Source: Neonectria sp. B-13
Taxonomy: Eukaryota; Ascomycota; Sordariomycetes; Hypocreales; Nectriaceae
NCBI GenBank assembly: GCA_002682825.1
Contig: NOKP01000050.1
Location: 65,063 to 129,062, forward strand
Reading direction: 5' to 3'
DNA: 64,000 bases
Shown here one piece after another: positions 23,721-35,501 of the stretch (position 1 is the first letter of the stretch; each line of letters begins with the position of its first letter). Made by a program: the position numbers and the translations under genes. The notes under the pieces were generated by a model. It did no database searches, was not told where the DNA came from, and saw nothing but the letters and a program-made list of their open reading frames with translations.

Positions 23721-26700
23721 ATGTCGCTTGACAGCTACTCCAACGTCTGTCGGGACGCTACATTCGGCCCTACCGTGCCGCGAATAGCAGAATGTCGTGG
23801 CGGCTTCGATTTTACAGGTATTCATATGTTCATTGATAGCCTCAAGGCCTGAAACCAATTGATTTGCGGGTAGTCACTTTCGAAGAAAGTATTTTGTCCA
23901 TAGGCCCAGCATGCCTGCTTTTCGTTATCCTTCCATGGAGGCTGCGTTTCCTCTGGAGAGGAACATGCAAGACTCAGAGTACTTGGTTGCATGAGATGAA
24001 GTTGGTACGCTGCCTTATCATTCACCCATCTCATTTCCAAGTCGAGCGTAACTAACAAACCCAACATAGCTTGGTTACGCGACTCTAGGCGTTCTACAAA
24101 TTGCTCTTTTGGCTCTATTCTCAAAATCTCAAACTGGATACCGTGCCGTGTTCATCTCCTCCGCAACGATTCAGGTGTGCACCAGTCTCCTCCTCGCCGT
24201 CCTTTCGCACTGGGAACACCGTAATGCCGTCCGACCATCGTTCCTGATATCAGCCTTTCTGTTTTTGACTTCTATTTTGGACGCGGCCAGAGCCAGGACT
24301 CAAGCCCTAATCGAAGGACAACACGTCATGGCTAGCATACTCATTACAATCGTTGTTGCAAAGTTGCTACTTTTCTTGATTGAGACCAGAGGGAAGACGC
24401 GGATCCTGTTACCCGAGTACTCGAAAATATCATCAGAGCTACGCAGTAGCCTCTTTTCCCGCGCTTTCTTCATCTGGTTGATCCCGGTACTGTCTGCGGG
24501 GTTCAACGGTATCCTTTCCTCAGAAGACCTCCCAGCCGTCAACGAGAAACTATCCTCAGAGACACTGGCTGCTATAGTTGAGTCAAGATGGAAAAATAGT
24601 CAGTTATCGACCCCCAAGTAACGAGTGTGGCCTCGTGTATGTTCCCAGGCTGACTGTAAGGAGGCATCTCAAAGGGTGCCCACGCGCTGATGCTCGACGT
24701 TCTTCTCAGTTTCCCCAAGGAGGTCTCGATCATCCTCATTTCATACACTATTCAGGTTGGACTACAGGTCTGTCAGCCATTCCTGATCCAAGAACTAGTC
24801 ACATTTCTGGAGTCGCCAACGGCATCGATGAACGTTGGGTTCGGCCTTCTTGGGGGTTTCTTTTGTGTTTCAATTCTGAACGCGGTAAGTACCTATTAAC
24901 TCCACACAACCACCCGATAGGGAGCTGACGAAGACGGCGGAAGTTGCTCATCCCTTGGTGCTTTCACTACATAAGTCGTCTTATGATCATGGCTCGTGGC
25001 GCACTCGTCTCCATGATCTACTCAAAGCTTCTACAATTCAGGGGCAACGATGTCCACCGAATGACTGCCTTCACTTTGATGACCGCCGATGTGGAAAAGA
25101 TTGTTGATGTCTGGTGGAGGCTGTTGGAGCCATGGTCCTGCCTCCTTCAAATAAGTATCGCCACCTACTTGCTTTATCGGCAGCTAGGAGCGGTTTGTTG
25201 CGTCCCAATCCTTGTTATATTCTGTGAGTGGAAACTATAATGATGGTCCTTCTGGCTTGTACTTGACTCTCGCGCTCATCATTTGCGGTAGTAACCTTTA
25301 CCCTCGTGGCATTTGCGGGCTCCAAGGTTCCGCGTCACCAAGACGCTTGGTTCCAGGCCATCGAAAAAAGAATCAACCTGACCGCCCACACCATTGGCTC
25401 TCTACAGTCAGTCAAACTTCTTGGGTTGTCTCGGAGAATGGAGGCCAAAATCCAAGAGAAGCGACGGGATGAGCTACAGACTTCTCAAAAGTTCAGACTT
25501 AGCAACTGTTTCGCAATGGCATCTGGTTAGAACTCCTACCAAACTACTCGACTTTGTCACCGTTTGTCTAATATCGTCTCAACCTCAGCTTATGCCCCCC
25601 AAAGCCTGGCACCTCTCGTCACGTTTGGGGCATACTCGATCATGAGGATGGTCTCAAATCAGCCCAAGCTTTCCGTGAAGACAGCAGTCACAAGTCTTTC
25701 CATCCTAAATCTTATATCCACTCCGGCGATGCAACTCCTCCTCGCAATACCGATGGGAGCGCAGGCGATCGGAAGCTTTACCAGAATCCAATCTTTTCTT
25801 CAGCTCTCTGGAATACCTGGTCTAACAACTACGGCAACAAGCAGCTCCAATGACAGTGATGCCAGCGAGGCTCGAGAGAAGAATGCCGAGCGCGATCCAA
25901 TACGGCCAGCACAATATTCACAGCAGCCTCTTGGAAACGGTGTGACTGGGGAAAAATCACTCTCTCTCTCAGCTGTCTGTTTCACACCCAAGTCTCTCAT
26001 TGCAATCACCGGGCCAGTTGGCTGTGGCAAGTCCACGGTTCTTAGGGGCTTACTAACGTCGGATGAAGCACATGAATCGTGTCCATTCCCGTCCAAAGAC
26101 ATAGCATACTGTTCGCAAACACCCTGGATTTACGAGGGAACCATTCGAGACAACATCATTGGCCAGGCAGAGTTGGATAATCCGTGGTATCAATCCGTCA
26201 TTCGGGATTGCGAGCTCGACGTGGATATAGGCCGCACGCCTGGAGGCGACGCTGCTGCGGTCGGCAGCAGAGGATCGAGACTAAGTGGCGGACAGAGACA
26301 GCGAATTGTGAGTGACGACGTGATCATGGAGTAACAACCTCTGACGCTGACATCCTTATTAGGCCATTGCTCGAGCCTTGTACTCCAACAAGCCGCGGGT
26401 CATTTTGGACGATGTCACAAGCGCCCTTGATGGCCGCACGCTGTCTGCATTGGCAGACAAGGTCTTTGGCAAGAACGGTATCCTTCGCTCCAAGGGAGCG
26501 TCTGTAGTGCTGGCCACTCACGCAGTGCAGATTCTGCAGCTGATGGACCAGGTATTGTTAATGGACAAGCATGGCGAAATCATCGACTCGGGCACATACG
26601 AGCAACTTGCAGAACGGCACCAATCCTTTGTCCAGCGCCAGATCCTGGACCCTTCAAAACTGGCGTCGGAGACAGAAACATCAGTCCTTGGACTTGAACC

Positions 26701-29028
26701 CGAAGCTGGTCTAGGAGAGTACCAGGCTCGAGCCAAGGACCTGCGAAGGCAGAAAGGTGACTGGCGGTCGTACGCATTCTACCTCGGCTCTATGGGCTGG
26801 CTTAAACTTTCCATATTCGTTCTCGGTGCTCTCTTCTACGTCGTATTCAATGCCATCTTTGTGATCTGGCTCACTTGGTGGGCCGAAGATACGGATGGTA
26901 GCCATGGCCTTGGATACTGGCTTGGCCTGTATGCTACTTGGGCCGCGCTGATCACGCTGGGAATGCTTTTTACACCAATGTGAGTCTCAGGCAGTTCATG
27001 GCCGGGATACTTGATGTTCTTTCTAACTTGGACAAGTTTCTTCTTTACCAAGTTGGCTTCCAAAGCATCCAAGACCATGCATGCAGAACTGCTTGCGGCT
27101 GCTATGAGGTAAGTTCTACTCGCTGGAGGCTCATCCTTGTAATTACGCATCTGCTTGTCGCTAATACCAATGACTACCAGCGCCCCAATGTCAACCATTT
27201 CGAGTACGGGAGACATAGGCACTCTAGTGAACCGGTACGTTTGCGAGGTTATCTCGACAATTCTGCCGTCGCGACTAACCATTTGAACAGGTTCAGCCAA
27301 GACATCCGTCTTTGTGACTGGCAGTTGCCTCTCAACATGCTGTTGACTTTGCTTGGTGAGCATATCCCGGCGCTGGGTCATGAGATTCCAACAAAGACGA
27401 GCATTTCTGACTTGCGCATGTTCTAGCTCTCCTCGCATGTCTCTCAAGCATCGGCATTGCAGTAGCGGCCGTCTCGTACATGGCTATATGCATACCGGTA
27501 CTTGCCGCCGTCTTGTATATTCTCCAGCTGCTGTATTTGCGTACTTCCAGACAATTGCGACTCCTCGAGTTAGTCCTCATCTGCTTCTCCGACCAGATGA
27601 AAACTCTTTACCAAAGGCTGACATCTACTTTAATTGACCAATAGAATAGAATTAAAGGCACCACTTGTGTCTTTGTTTCTCGATACAATCCAGGGTATCA
27701 CAACCATCCATGCTTTTGGTTGGAGCCAGGCATATATCCAGAAGAGCTTTTCCCTCCTGAACTCGTCGCAGAAGCCCTACTACCTCCTTTTCTGTGTCCA
27801 ACGGTGGCTGATTCTGGTGCTCGCACTCATAGTCACTGGCATGGAGGTAGTCGTCGTAGGCCTGGCTATAAGCCTACGAACACGAGTCAGCGCCGGCTTG
27901 GTAGGCCTGGCCGTTGTCCAGGTTACGACGCTGACAAAAGGCCTGAGCGACCTTGTGATGCAGTGGACCGAGATGGAAACGTCTCTGGGAGCCGTGTCAC
28001 GTACCTACAGGTTTACGCACGAGACTCCACGAGAGCATTGCCCGGGTCAAGGGGAAACTGCGTTTCCTGATGAGTGGCCTTCGAGTGGTAGTATCAGTTT
28101 TGAAGACGTCAGTGCGACCTACAAGTAAGTGGATATTTCCTCGGATAATGTCCATCAGGCTAACGTGGAAAAGCCAACACACGCAAGGCAGTTCGACTAT
28201 AGCCTTGAAGAACGTTACATTCTCTGTGAAACCTGGCGAGAGTGTTGGGATATGTGGGAGAACTGGCAGGTTGGTTCTTCACGGGCACCCTTTCGCCGTA
28301 AAATGTGACTAACCATGGCTTCACGCCACAGTGGCAAAAGTAGTCTCATGGCTGCTCTGTTACGCCTGCTACCGTGCCACCAAGGGCGCATACTCATCGA
28401 CGGCACTGACATCTCGACTGTGGACCCCGAGATCGTTCGCTCCAAGCTCAATTGCGTCACACAAGAACCTTTCTTGTTCGATGGAACGATACGGGAGAAT
28501 CTGAGCCCCTGGGGCGACCAAGTCTCGGAATATGAGATGGTGCAGTCCCTGGTGCAAGTCGACTTGTGGAGCAAAGTAACATCACTCGGAGGGTTAGATG
28601 TGGTACTAGGAGATGAGTCACTTTCACACGGTCAGAGGCAACTCTTCTGCCTCGCGCGAGCTCTCTTACGGAAGAGCAAAGTCCTGATACTGGACGAGCC
28701 AACAGGCCAGTAAGTGTTGACGGTTTCGGAACCTCTTATCACGTTTGCCGTATTCTAATGTGCTATTAGCATCGACGCCACCACAGATATTACAATCCAG
28801 CGGGTCATCAAAGAAGGGTTTCCGGGCCGAACGATTATCATGATCGCCCATCGTCTGCAAAGCTTGGTCGAATTCGACACAGTCATGGTGCTTGAATCTG
28901 GTCGTCTCATTGAAATTGGACCGCCAAAGTCTTTGCTTAATGACCCCGATTCATCATTCAGCACACTTTACCGTTCGGGCGAAGGTGAAGGCCAGATTGG
29001 GGCTGATGGAATTGAGACGGGGCCATAG
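23721..29028 (+). CDS. ABC transporter, ABCC (MRP) type, full length
   Basis: Sixteen exons starting at 23721 sum to 4377 nt, 1458 residues, the normal size for a full ABCC pump: 23721-23817, 23874-24004, 24070-24598, 24661-24884, 24944-25223, 25292-25525, 25589-26307, 26363-26979, 27037-27108, 27181-27234, 27291-27355, 27427-27568, 27645-28124, 28174-28269, 28332-28709, 28770-29028. The N-terminus has the extra hydrophobic TMD0-like segment. NBD1 has Walker A GPVGCGKST, signature LSGGQRQR and Walker B RVILDDVTSALD. NBD2 has Walker A GRTGSGKSS, signature LSHGQRQ and Walker B ILDEPTG with IAHRL. All phases agree. The intron ending at 28173 was preferred over a 34-nt alternative. Its place inside the cluster suggests export of, or self-protection against, the final product at the plasma or vacuolar membrane. 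Confidence 0.93.
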
Positions 29029-29875
29029 GCCGTCGACACCATACCATGCCTGGCTTCAAATGAGGTGGAAAGATTGTGCAAGTGTGTTAGATACTTGAGG
29101 TAGGTAGCGATCGATAAAAATAGATCCAATGTGTACATGTACGATGGAACGAGAGTTCCCGGGCCCAGGCGGCGGATGGTTCGTTTCTTGGAGCGATGTT
29201 GTGAGTATGCAGTGGAAGGGCTAAGGGTACTCTCTGTGTGATGCTGCCCTACAGTATGCATATACACCCTACAACATAATATATCCACTGTTGGATTGAC
29301 CCTCGGGTGGCGGAACAAGAGTCGGTTAGGCACAAGAATCCTTTGCAATATCAATATCCTAATCAGAGTCATACGGTGTGAGATTGACCTAAAAACAGCC
29401 AGAGGCATCCTTGATCAATTCATCCATCATATTTGGGCTCCACCTCGTATTAATCCCTATCAGCCTAATCGAATGTATTTTCAATCGGAAGGACACTTAG
29501 TAAGACGGACTCTACCGGTACTTCAAAAGTTCCTTGCATTACCGGAGTATGAGGGCGGCACACCTTGTGTAACACGACATGCAGTCAGCTCGGTGGTGAG
29601 CTGGTTCGAGGCTGATTTCCGACGTAGGAGATACGCCCAGGAGGAGGAGTAGGAGACGGTACCATGATAATTACCTCCCGGTGTGAAGCGTACGGTAGTC
29701 ACTGTACATTGAACGCCCCCGTAGTTATTGCGGAGCCCCGATCCAGATCTGGATAGTACCCCCGAAGCGCTGTGCTTGAATGTAAGGTCGACATGACGGG
29801 CACGCAAGCTGTTCCCTCACGATAATCGACATTAGACAAGTTTGAAGTACCGCATGCAGCAACAGCAGACTCCAA
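29029..29875. other. Spacer, ABC transporter to decarboxylase
   Basis: About 850 bases between two same-strand genes. It should hold the transporter 3' end and the decarboxylase promoter. Short open frames here have no family features. Confidence 0.4.
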
Positions 29876-30956
29876 ATGCAACAGAGAATTGACGTGCATT
29901 GCCATGCCGTGGCTCCAGGGTATCGCCAGTATGCACTCGACCACGGCCATGAGAAGCCTGATGGGATGCCTGCCCTCCCTGTACGTACTCTTGCTAGATA
30001 CTATTCACGCATCAATGTAGCGTGCCCTGGATCTCACTGACGACATACGTGGGCAGGCGTGGAGCCCTGAGCAGCACATTGCCCTCATGAAGCAGCTGAA
30101 CATCAGCAAGTCCATCTTGAGCATCACATCGCCAGGAACACACCTCACGCCCAACGATAGCGGACGTGCTGTACGCATGACCCGCCAAAGCAACGAGGAG
30201 CTGTCTGCCATCTGCGCCGATCACCCCTCGCACTTTCGGTTCTTTGCCTCGCTGCCACTGCCGTTGGTCGATGAGTCCATCGCCGAAATCGACCATGCAA
30301 TAGACAAGCTCGCGGCAGTAGGCTTTGCGGTTCTGTCCAACGCAAATGGGGTCTATCTTGGGGACCAGGCACTTGATCCCGTCTTCGCGCATCTCAACTC
30401 TCGCAAGGCTGTCTTGTTCATCCATCCCACCACTTGCAATTTGCTTGCCGCAACAGGACCCGATTCCCAGCAGGAAGCGCAGACAGTCAAACCACTCGAC
30501 CAGTATCCCCGTCCTATGATGGAGTTTATGTTTGATGAGACTCGTGCCATCGTCAACCTACTCCTCTCAGGCACTGTGGCAAAGTATCCTCACATCACTT
30601 TCATCATGTCGCATTGCGGTTGCACGTTGCCCTCCATCGTGGATCGCATCGGCGCTTTTGCCACTGTCACAACGGGAGGGGAGAGCCAGAGCGCCGAGTT
30701 TCGGAGATTACTTCGAGAGAGGTTCTTCTTTGATCTGGCCGGCTTCCCTTTTCCCAACCAGATCCATGGCCTCCTCAGGATTCTAGGGGATGGGGGGGAG
30801 CAGAGGTTGGTCTACGGAACGGACTATCCTTTTACCCCAGAGAAGATTGTGGTTGGCCTGGCAGAGCAAATGAAGGCGGGCTGTGAGGAACTTTTCGACG
30901 AAGGCCGACGGAACGATGTGTATCTAAATAACGCGGAGAGGCTCCTGGGTCTTTGA
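29876..30956 (+). CDS. ACMSD-like metal-dependent decarboxylase (amidohydrolase superfamily)
   Basis: Two exons, 29876-29980 and 30057-30956, give 334 residues, the usual ACMSD size. Exon 1 supplies the start (MQQRIDVHCHA) with the HxH metal site, and splicing to GCAG|GCG yields MPALPAWSPEQH, a family hallmark. Further metal or catalytic residues are the His in FIHPTT, the His in MSHCGC and the Asp in YGTDYPF. Relatives remove carboxylates from aromatic rings, for example 6-methylsalicylate, orsellinate or amino-carboxymuconate semialdehyde. In this setting it likely decarboxylates the aromatic acid made by the NR-PKS to a resorcinol. The substrate is inferred from context. It ends tail-to-tail with the acyltransferase, 99 bases away. 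Confidence 0.9.
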
Positions 30957-31055
30957 ATATCACTGAAATAGTTCGTTTAGAAAACTCTGCAGTCGTCCCA
31001 GGCAACATCCAAATTGTGCAAAAAGCCAATTCTAACAAGGCCGTGCCTAGAAAAA

Positions 31056-32420
31056 CTAAATAATGGCGCCGGCACCTGGTACGTAGTCTATCAACAGCAT
31101 GCCAGCTCCGAAGGAGGCGGCAACTTCAATATATCCGGCGGTTGCGGTCATGACGAGAGGCCCAAGGTTCTGCCATGTTTCTGAATCCATCCAGGCTGGT
31201 CTCTTCCCTCCCCGGCACATGAGTGAGTGCAACTTCTGCCCCACGAACCACGAGATAGGTGAGTGAAGCAGGTACGCTGCGTAAGCGTAACGAGGGGACC
31301 ACAACCTCTGTTTTCCAGGTTTGTTGTACTTCCGCTCCCAAAGGGACATGAAGGCCGGCCCAACGGTGTTGAACGTGAACTCGTTCCAGAGGGCGAACAG
31401 TGCTGCGTCGGCAGTCCAGCCCGATAACTGCAGGCTGCTTTCAATATCGGCTGGCGGCGAGTCAGTGCCCTTGGCGTCTTTGTCTTTGGTGTTCTCACTC
31501 GTCTTGCTGGCCTTCTTGGACCTCAGCCATCCGGGAAGGAAGACGATGGGCAACGCTGCCAGAGAAATGGCGCTGGCCTTGGCCATTGACAGCTTGCCGA
31601 GGGGTCCAGACTGGTTGTCAAAGAGGCTCGTCATGCGAGGCTTTCCCAGATGGGAAGCCATGAAGCCGAGCACGTAGGCATAAATATGCTGAGGGAGGTA
31701 GTATGGCTGAACATTGACGATGGGCAGTTCATAGCCAAAGGGAAACCGGGTGCTGACCAAGAACCTGGACGCAGCAACCACCAGCCAGCCCCAGCGACAC
31801 AGCTGGCCGTAAAACGAGGCCAGTTTCGAAAACTCGGATGACTTGGCTTGCCCGCCGTTGAAGAGACGGAGGCAACGCTGGAGGACAAGTGCGCAGAGGT
31901 CGAAGATGAGGAGTGTCATGGTGTACCAGACAGTCCCCACCCCGGGCGTCAGCCAGCCCTTGAAGTCGCGAACGGCTTTCCAGTAGTCCTTGAGGTTGGA
32001 GCCGAGGCTGCCTTCGAGCCGGGGACGCAGCGCGATGGCCTGCAGCGGCTCCAGGAAGACCGAGTACAGCACCGCGGGAAGTCCCAGCCTCAGGAGCTTG
32101 CTCGTCACGAACTCCCGCCACGAACCCTTTGACAGCGACTTGGCCGTCAGATTCCCAGACAGCCAGAAGAACTGGCCCAAGCCGTACGCGTAATGGAACG
32201 CGACGTAGGGCAATAGGATCGGTGATGCTTTGGTGAAGCCGGCAGGGTGGGGGTGAGTGCCACCGCCGCCATATGCCGCCGCCGTGTGGTTGAGGATGAC
32301 AATTGTCGTCATGACACCTCTCAGGTTGTCGAGCCAATACTTGCGACCACCACCGGTGGGAACAACGGAATTTGGCGGCGCCATCTTGTTCGCCGCTTGA
32401 GATAGAGCAGTATCACTCAC
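31056..32420 (-). CDS. Membrane acyltransferase, acyltransferase-3 family
   Basis: A single exon of 454 residues with about ten hydrophobic segments. The family motif is at the start: KYWLDNLRGVMTTIVILNHTA, with the conserved Arg and His. FHYAYGLGQFFWLSG also fits the OafA/NolL-type acyltransferase-3 fold. A charged loop (KKASKTSENTKDKDAK) separates two membrane halves. Family members move acetyl or longer acyl groups onto sugars, sterols or polyketides across a membrane. Next to two glycosyltransferases, it is a candidate to acylate a sugar hydroxyl of the pathway glycoside. It is divergently arranged with glycosyltransferase B. Donor and acceptor are not visible in the sequence. Confidence 0.9.
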   Translation of the reverse strand: MSDTALSQAANKMAPPNSVVPTGGGRKYWLDNLRGVMTTIVILNHTAAAYGGGGTHPHPAGFTKASPILLPYVAFHYAYGLGQFFWLSGNLTAKSLSKGSWREFVTSKLLRLGLPAVLYSVFLEPLQAIALRPRLEGSLGSNLKDYWKAVRDFKGWLTPGVGTVWYTMTLLIFDLCALVLQRCLRLFNGGQAKSSEFSKLASFYGQLCRWGWLVVAASRFLVSTRFPFGYELPIVNVQPYYLPQHIYAYVLGFMASHLGKPRMTSLFDNQSGPLGKLSMAKASAISLAALPIVFLPGWLRSKKASKTSENTKDKDAKGTDSPPADIESSLQLSGWTADAALFALWNEFTFNTVGPAFMSLWERKYNKPGKQRLWSPRYAYAAYLLHSPISWFVGQKLHSLMCRGGKRPAWMDSETWQNLGPLVMTATAGYIEVAASFGAGMLLIDYVPGAGAII

Positions 32421-33178
32421 TTACTGTTGCGGTCTTGAAGTTGATGGGCTCCGAAAAGTGCAGTGGGAGAAGGGACTTGCTAGTAGATGCGGGGAAGTAG
32501 GGGCAAATGTGGAGAGCTCCTTATTGTTGTCAATCCGCTCTAGTAGTATCTGGATAGGTTGTGAAAGCGTAGCGGGAGAGCCGAGGCATTTTGTACGGTG
32601 CCTTGCCGACAAGGAGTTGAGTTGGTTGAGATCCGAACATAAGCACAAAGTACAAGTACGTATCGGTACTTGATCCTCAAGGGAGGGAGGGGGTGTGTCA
32701 ATCACAGCATGGTCAGGGATCTCGAATCTGGCTTGCTTGTAGCCGACGCCTTTCGCGGACTGACTGTGGGGTGCAGACCAGACTGAATTGGGCTTACCCT
32801 CCGACTGGCCCGCTCCATCGCCCGTGCTCTGTAGGTCCAAGTGTCTTGGAGAGAGAAAGATGAAGTTCATACAGCCCAGACACTGTACTGTACTACACTG
32901 CACTGTACTGTGTAGGAACACAGGCTGACAGGTTCTCCAGATCCAGGTGATTCTTGTCTCAAGACCCCCGGCCCTCCGAGTAACCGTGCGTTCACAAGTC
33001 TCCTGCAGCTGGTACTTCAAGGTCAGGAAGGTCTACACTGTGTTTCTCAGTCGCTCAAAGTCTTGGCCTCTCCTGTCCTCGCGACGTCAGACATCCTCGT
33101 TGTTCCTGTTTCGCCAAATCGTCCTCTCAAACCTCTCCAGTGCCCCATCTCCTACTTACTCACTCAGCAGCAGCCGTC
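32421..33178. promoter_or_regulatory. Divergent spacer, acyltransferase and glycosyltransferase B
   Basis: 758 bases holding both promoters. It contains two CTAGTAG words (32480-32486, 32540-32546) like those before the NR-PKS. It also has a short tandem repeat of CACTGTACTG-like units at 32881-32911. Their role is not known. Confidence 0.4.
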
Positions 33179-34682
33179 ATGGCTCCCCTCGCAAAGCCAC
33201 TGGTCGTCTTGACCTGTACTCCGGGCACGGGTCATGCCAATCCCATGAAGACTATTGCCAAGGTAGTCAAACTTTCTTACAAATTCCTCGTCATCAAACA
33301 CTGACGTATCGACAGGCCCTTGTTCTTGAAGGGTACCAAGTCACAGCTGTTTCTTCTAGCGCCTACCGGGAGCACTTCGAGGAAGCTGGATGCAGCTACG
33401 TTGCCATCCAGGGCTATGGAGACTACGCAGACGAGGACCGTGACACGAAATGGCCCGAGAGGCTTTCCATGCCGCCTGGACCAGAGCAGTTTGCTTGGAC
33501 CATTGAGCACAGCTTCATCAAAGTCATACCCGACCAGCACGTCGCCATCCAGAAGGCCATCACGATGCTGAAGGAGCAGCATCCTGGCAGACCTGTTGTT
33601 CTGCTCAACGAGTCTGCCTTCTTGGGCTCGCTGCCCCTCATGAGAGGTGCAAGAGGTGTGAAACCCGACGGCTTCATTGGTATTGGCATCAATCCCATAT
33701 CTCTGAGCAGCGTGGATACCGCTCCCTATGGGACCGGTCTGCCACCCCCTACGTCTGCTGCGTATGTAATGGCCATTTCTTTTGACCATCAAAACATGAA
33801 TGTTACCCCCCGACACGTCTCTGAGTGCTAACTGCTTTGCGCAGCGAGGCCGCCCAGTATGCAGCAATGCTGGAGGGGCTCAAATCCATCTTTTCAAAGG
33901 CACAAACAGCCTTCGATGACATTTTGAGAGACCTTGGTGGAGAATCAGCCGATGGCTTCTTCGCCGATGCGCCCTTCCTGTGGCCCAATCGCTTCTTACA
34001 GATGTGCCCGCCCTCGATGATGTATCCGAGGAGCGATGCGCCAAAGACCATCCGGTTCGCCGGAGGAATGCCGAAGCTCCCAAAGCCGGCCGACACCACA
34101 GTCTTGTCGTCGGAGAAACCCGCGTGGTGGTGGACCGACGTCGCGAGCAACCCGGCCAAAAAGGACGTCGTCTTTGTCTGCCAGGGCACCGTCCGCATGG
34201 ACTGGAACGACATCGTCATACCGACGATGGAGGCACTCAAGGACCGTCCAAACACGCTGGTCGTCGTCGCGCTTGGCAAGCGGGGAGCGACACTAGACTC
34301 GAGCATCCTCGTGCCCGAGAACGCACGTGTTGCAGATTATCTTCCCTTCGATGACATTCTCCCGCTGTCTTCCGTTTTTGTTGGAAATGGCGCGTATGGC
34401 GGTGTTCGTCCCAGCCTTGCGCATGGAACGCCTCTCGTGGTTGCAGGAGATAGCGAGGATAAGCCCGAGATGTGTGCCATAGCCGAGTGGGCTGGTGTGG
34501 CTGTCAATCTCAGGACGGGCAACCCGACGAGTAAAGCTCTTCGGGCCGGCGTTGACGAGGTCCTCTCTAATCCCAAGTATACGGAGGCTGCCCAGAGGGT
34601 TCAAGCAGAGATGAAGGCCTCTGACCCTATTAGAGTCATTGCGGAGAATATTGATGAAGTAGTTGCTGGAGTTCAAGTTTGA
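33179..34682 (+). CDS. Glycosyltransferase B (paralogue of A)
   Basis: Three exons (33179-33262, 33316-33761, 33845-34682) give 455 residues, two fewer than glycosyltransferase A, with which it aligns end to end. The N-terminus has CTPGTGHANPM with His19. Shared blocks include the PPSMMYPRSDAPKTIRFAGG region and WAGVAVNLRTGNP. The donor-binding motif reads GNGAYGGVRPSLAHGTPLV, whereas A has TTGGYGSFQRALNNGTPLV, so the two may use different sugars or acceptors. It marks the right border of the cluster: everything beyond is remnant or unrelated. In a pathway with two sugars, A and B would act in sequence; the order is unknown. Confidence 0.9.
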
Positions 34683-34860
34683 TAGAAGAAATCCTCTTCC
34701 ATGTTCGAGTACAAGAGGAATAGACTCAAAAGAAGGGCCTGGTTGGAAATACAGATTCCTTTGACACACTCCCAGTAAATCACGTTTTCACGCACTGTAT
34801 AACTAGCTCTACTGTCGACACTGGTCTCCGTAGTACTGGCTCGCAACGTTTAATCTCGTA

Positions 34861-35298
34861 ATGGGGATCCCAAAGACACTGCCCGGAGATGTCGCCAACC
34901 AGGCTTCGGCAGCGGACTGGGCCAAACTGATGGCCGCGCTACCGGGTTCAGGTTACATTGCCATAAAGTATGGCGAACCTGAGTTAGATTCATTAGCATT
35001 TCAGTATATGCTTCTTATAACAAGTGGACATATTCAAAATGAAAACATAATATTGCCGAGCTCAAGCTTTTGTCTGGTCAGCACACAGACGCCTCACGAC
35101 ATGCCCTATGAGAGCCTATCGAGTCCTTCTCTAATTCTGCTGAAAGGGATCTCTTTGAGAAGCGGCTCAATCTCCTTATTCGCAATCATCTGCAACGATT
35201 TCTCGACCTCGCCGATGGATGAGCCAGCTGACCCTTTGAGTGTGACACCCAACGCGACAAACTCATGGGGAAACGAATTTGTCCGTCGGCATCTTTGA
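34861..35298 (+). other. Open frame of unknown nature, probably not an intact gene
   Basis: A frame opening MGIPKTLPGDVANQ continues for about 45 plausible residues and then loses any protein-like pattern. Possible donors follow, but no second exon was found. It could be the 5' remnant of a lost gene or chance. I do not recognise the family. Confidence 0.2.
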
Positions 35299-35501
35299 AT
35301 AATTAATTAATTACAAGGTTTTGCTAATGGAATTAGTAATGAGCCTCCAAAAGTAAATCGTTAGATGTCCCGTTCATCTCTACTAGATACCAAAGCCTCT
35401 TAGAGCACTCTTTCAAGCACTCTTCATAATCCTTGGACAACAAGTCTTCAGCAAACAAGTTATCAAGACAACGAACATTACAATAGCGATCCTCCAGGCA
35501 G

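Noticed and set aside
28125..28158. A 34-nt intron in the ABC transporter.
   Set aside because: Too short. The acceptor at 28173 with a GCTAAC branch gives a 49-nt intron and the expected Tyr-Asn before NBD2.
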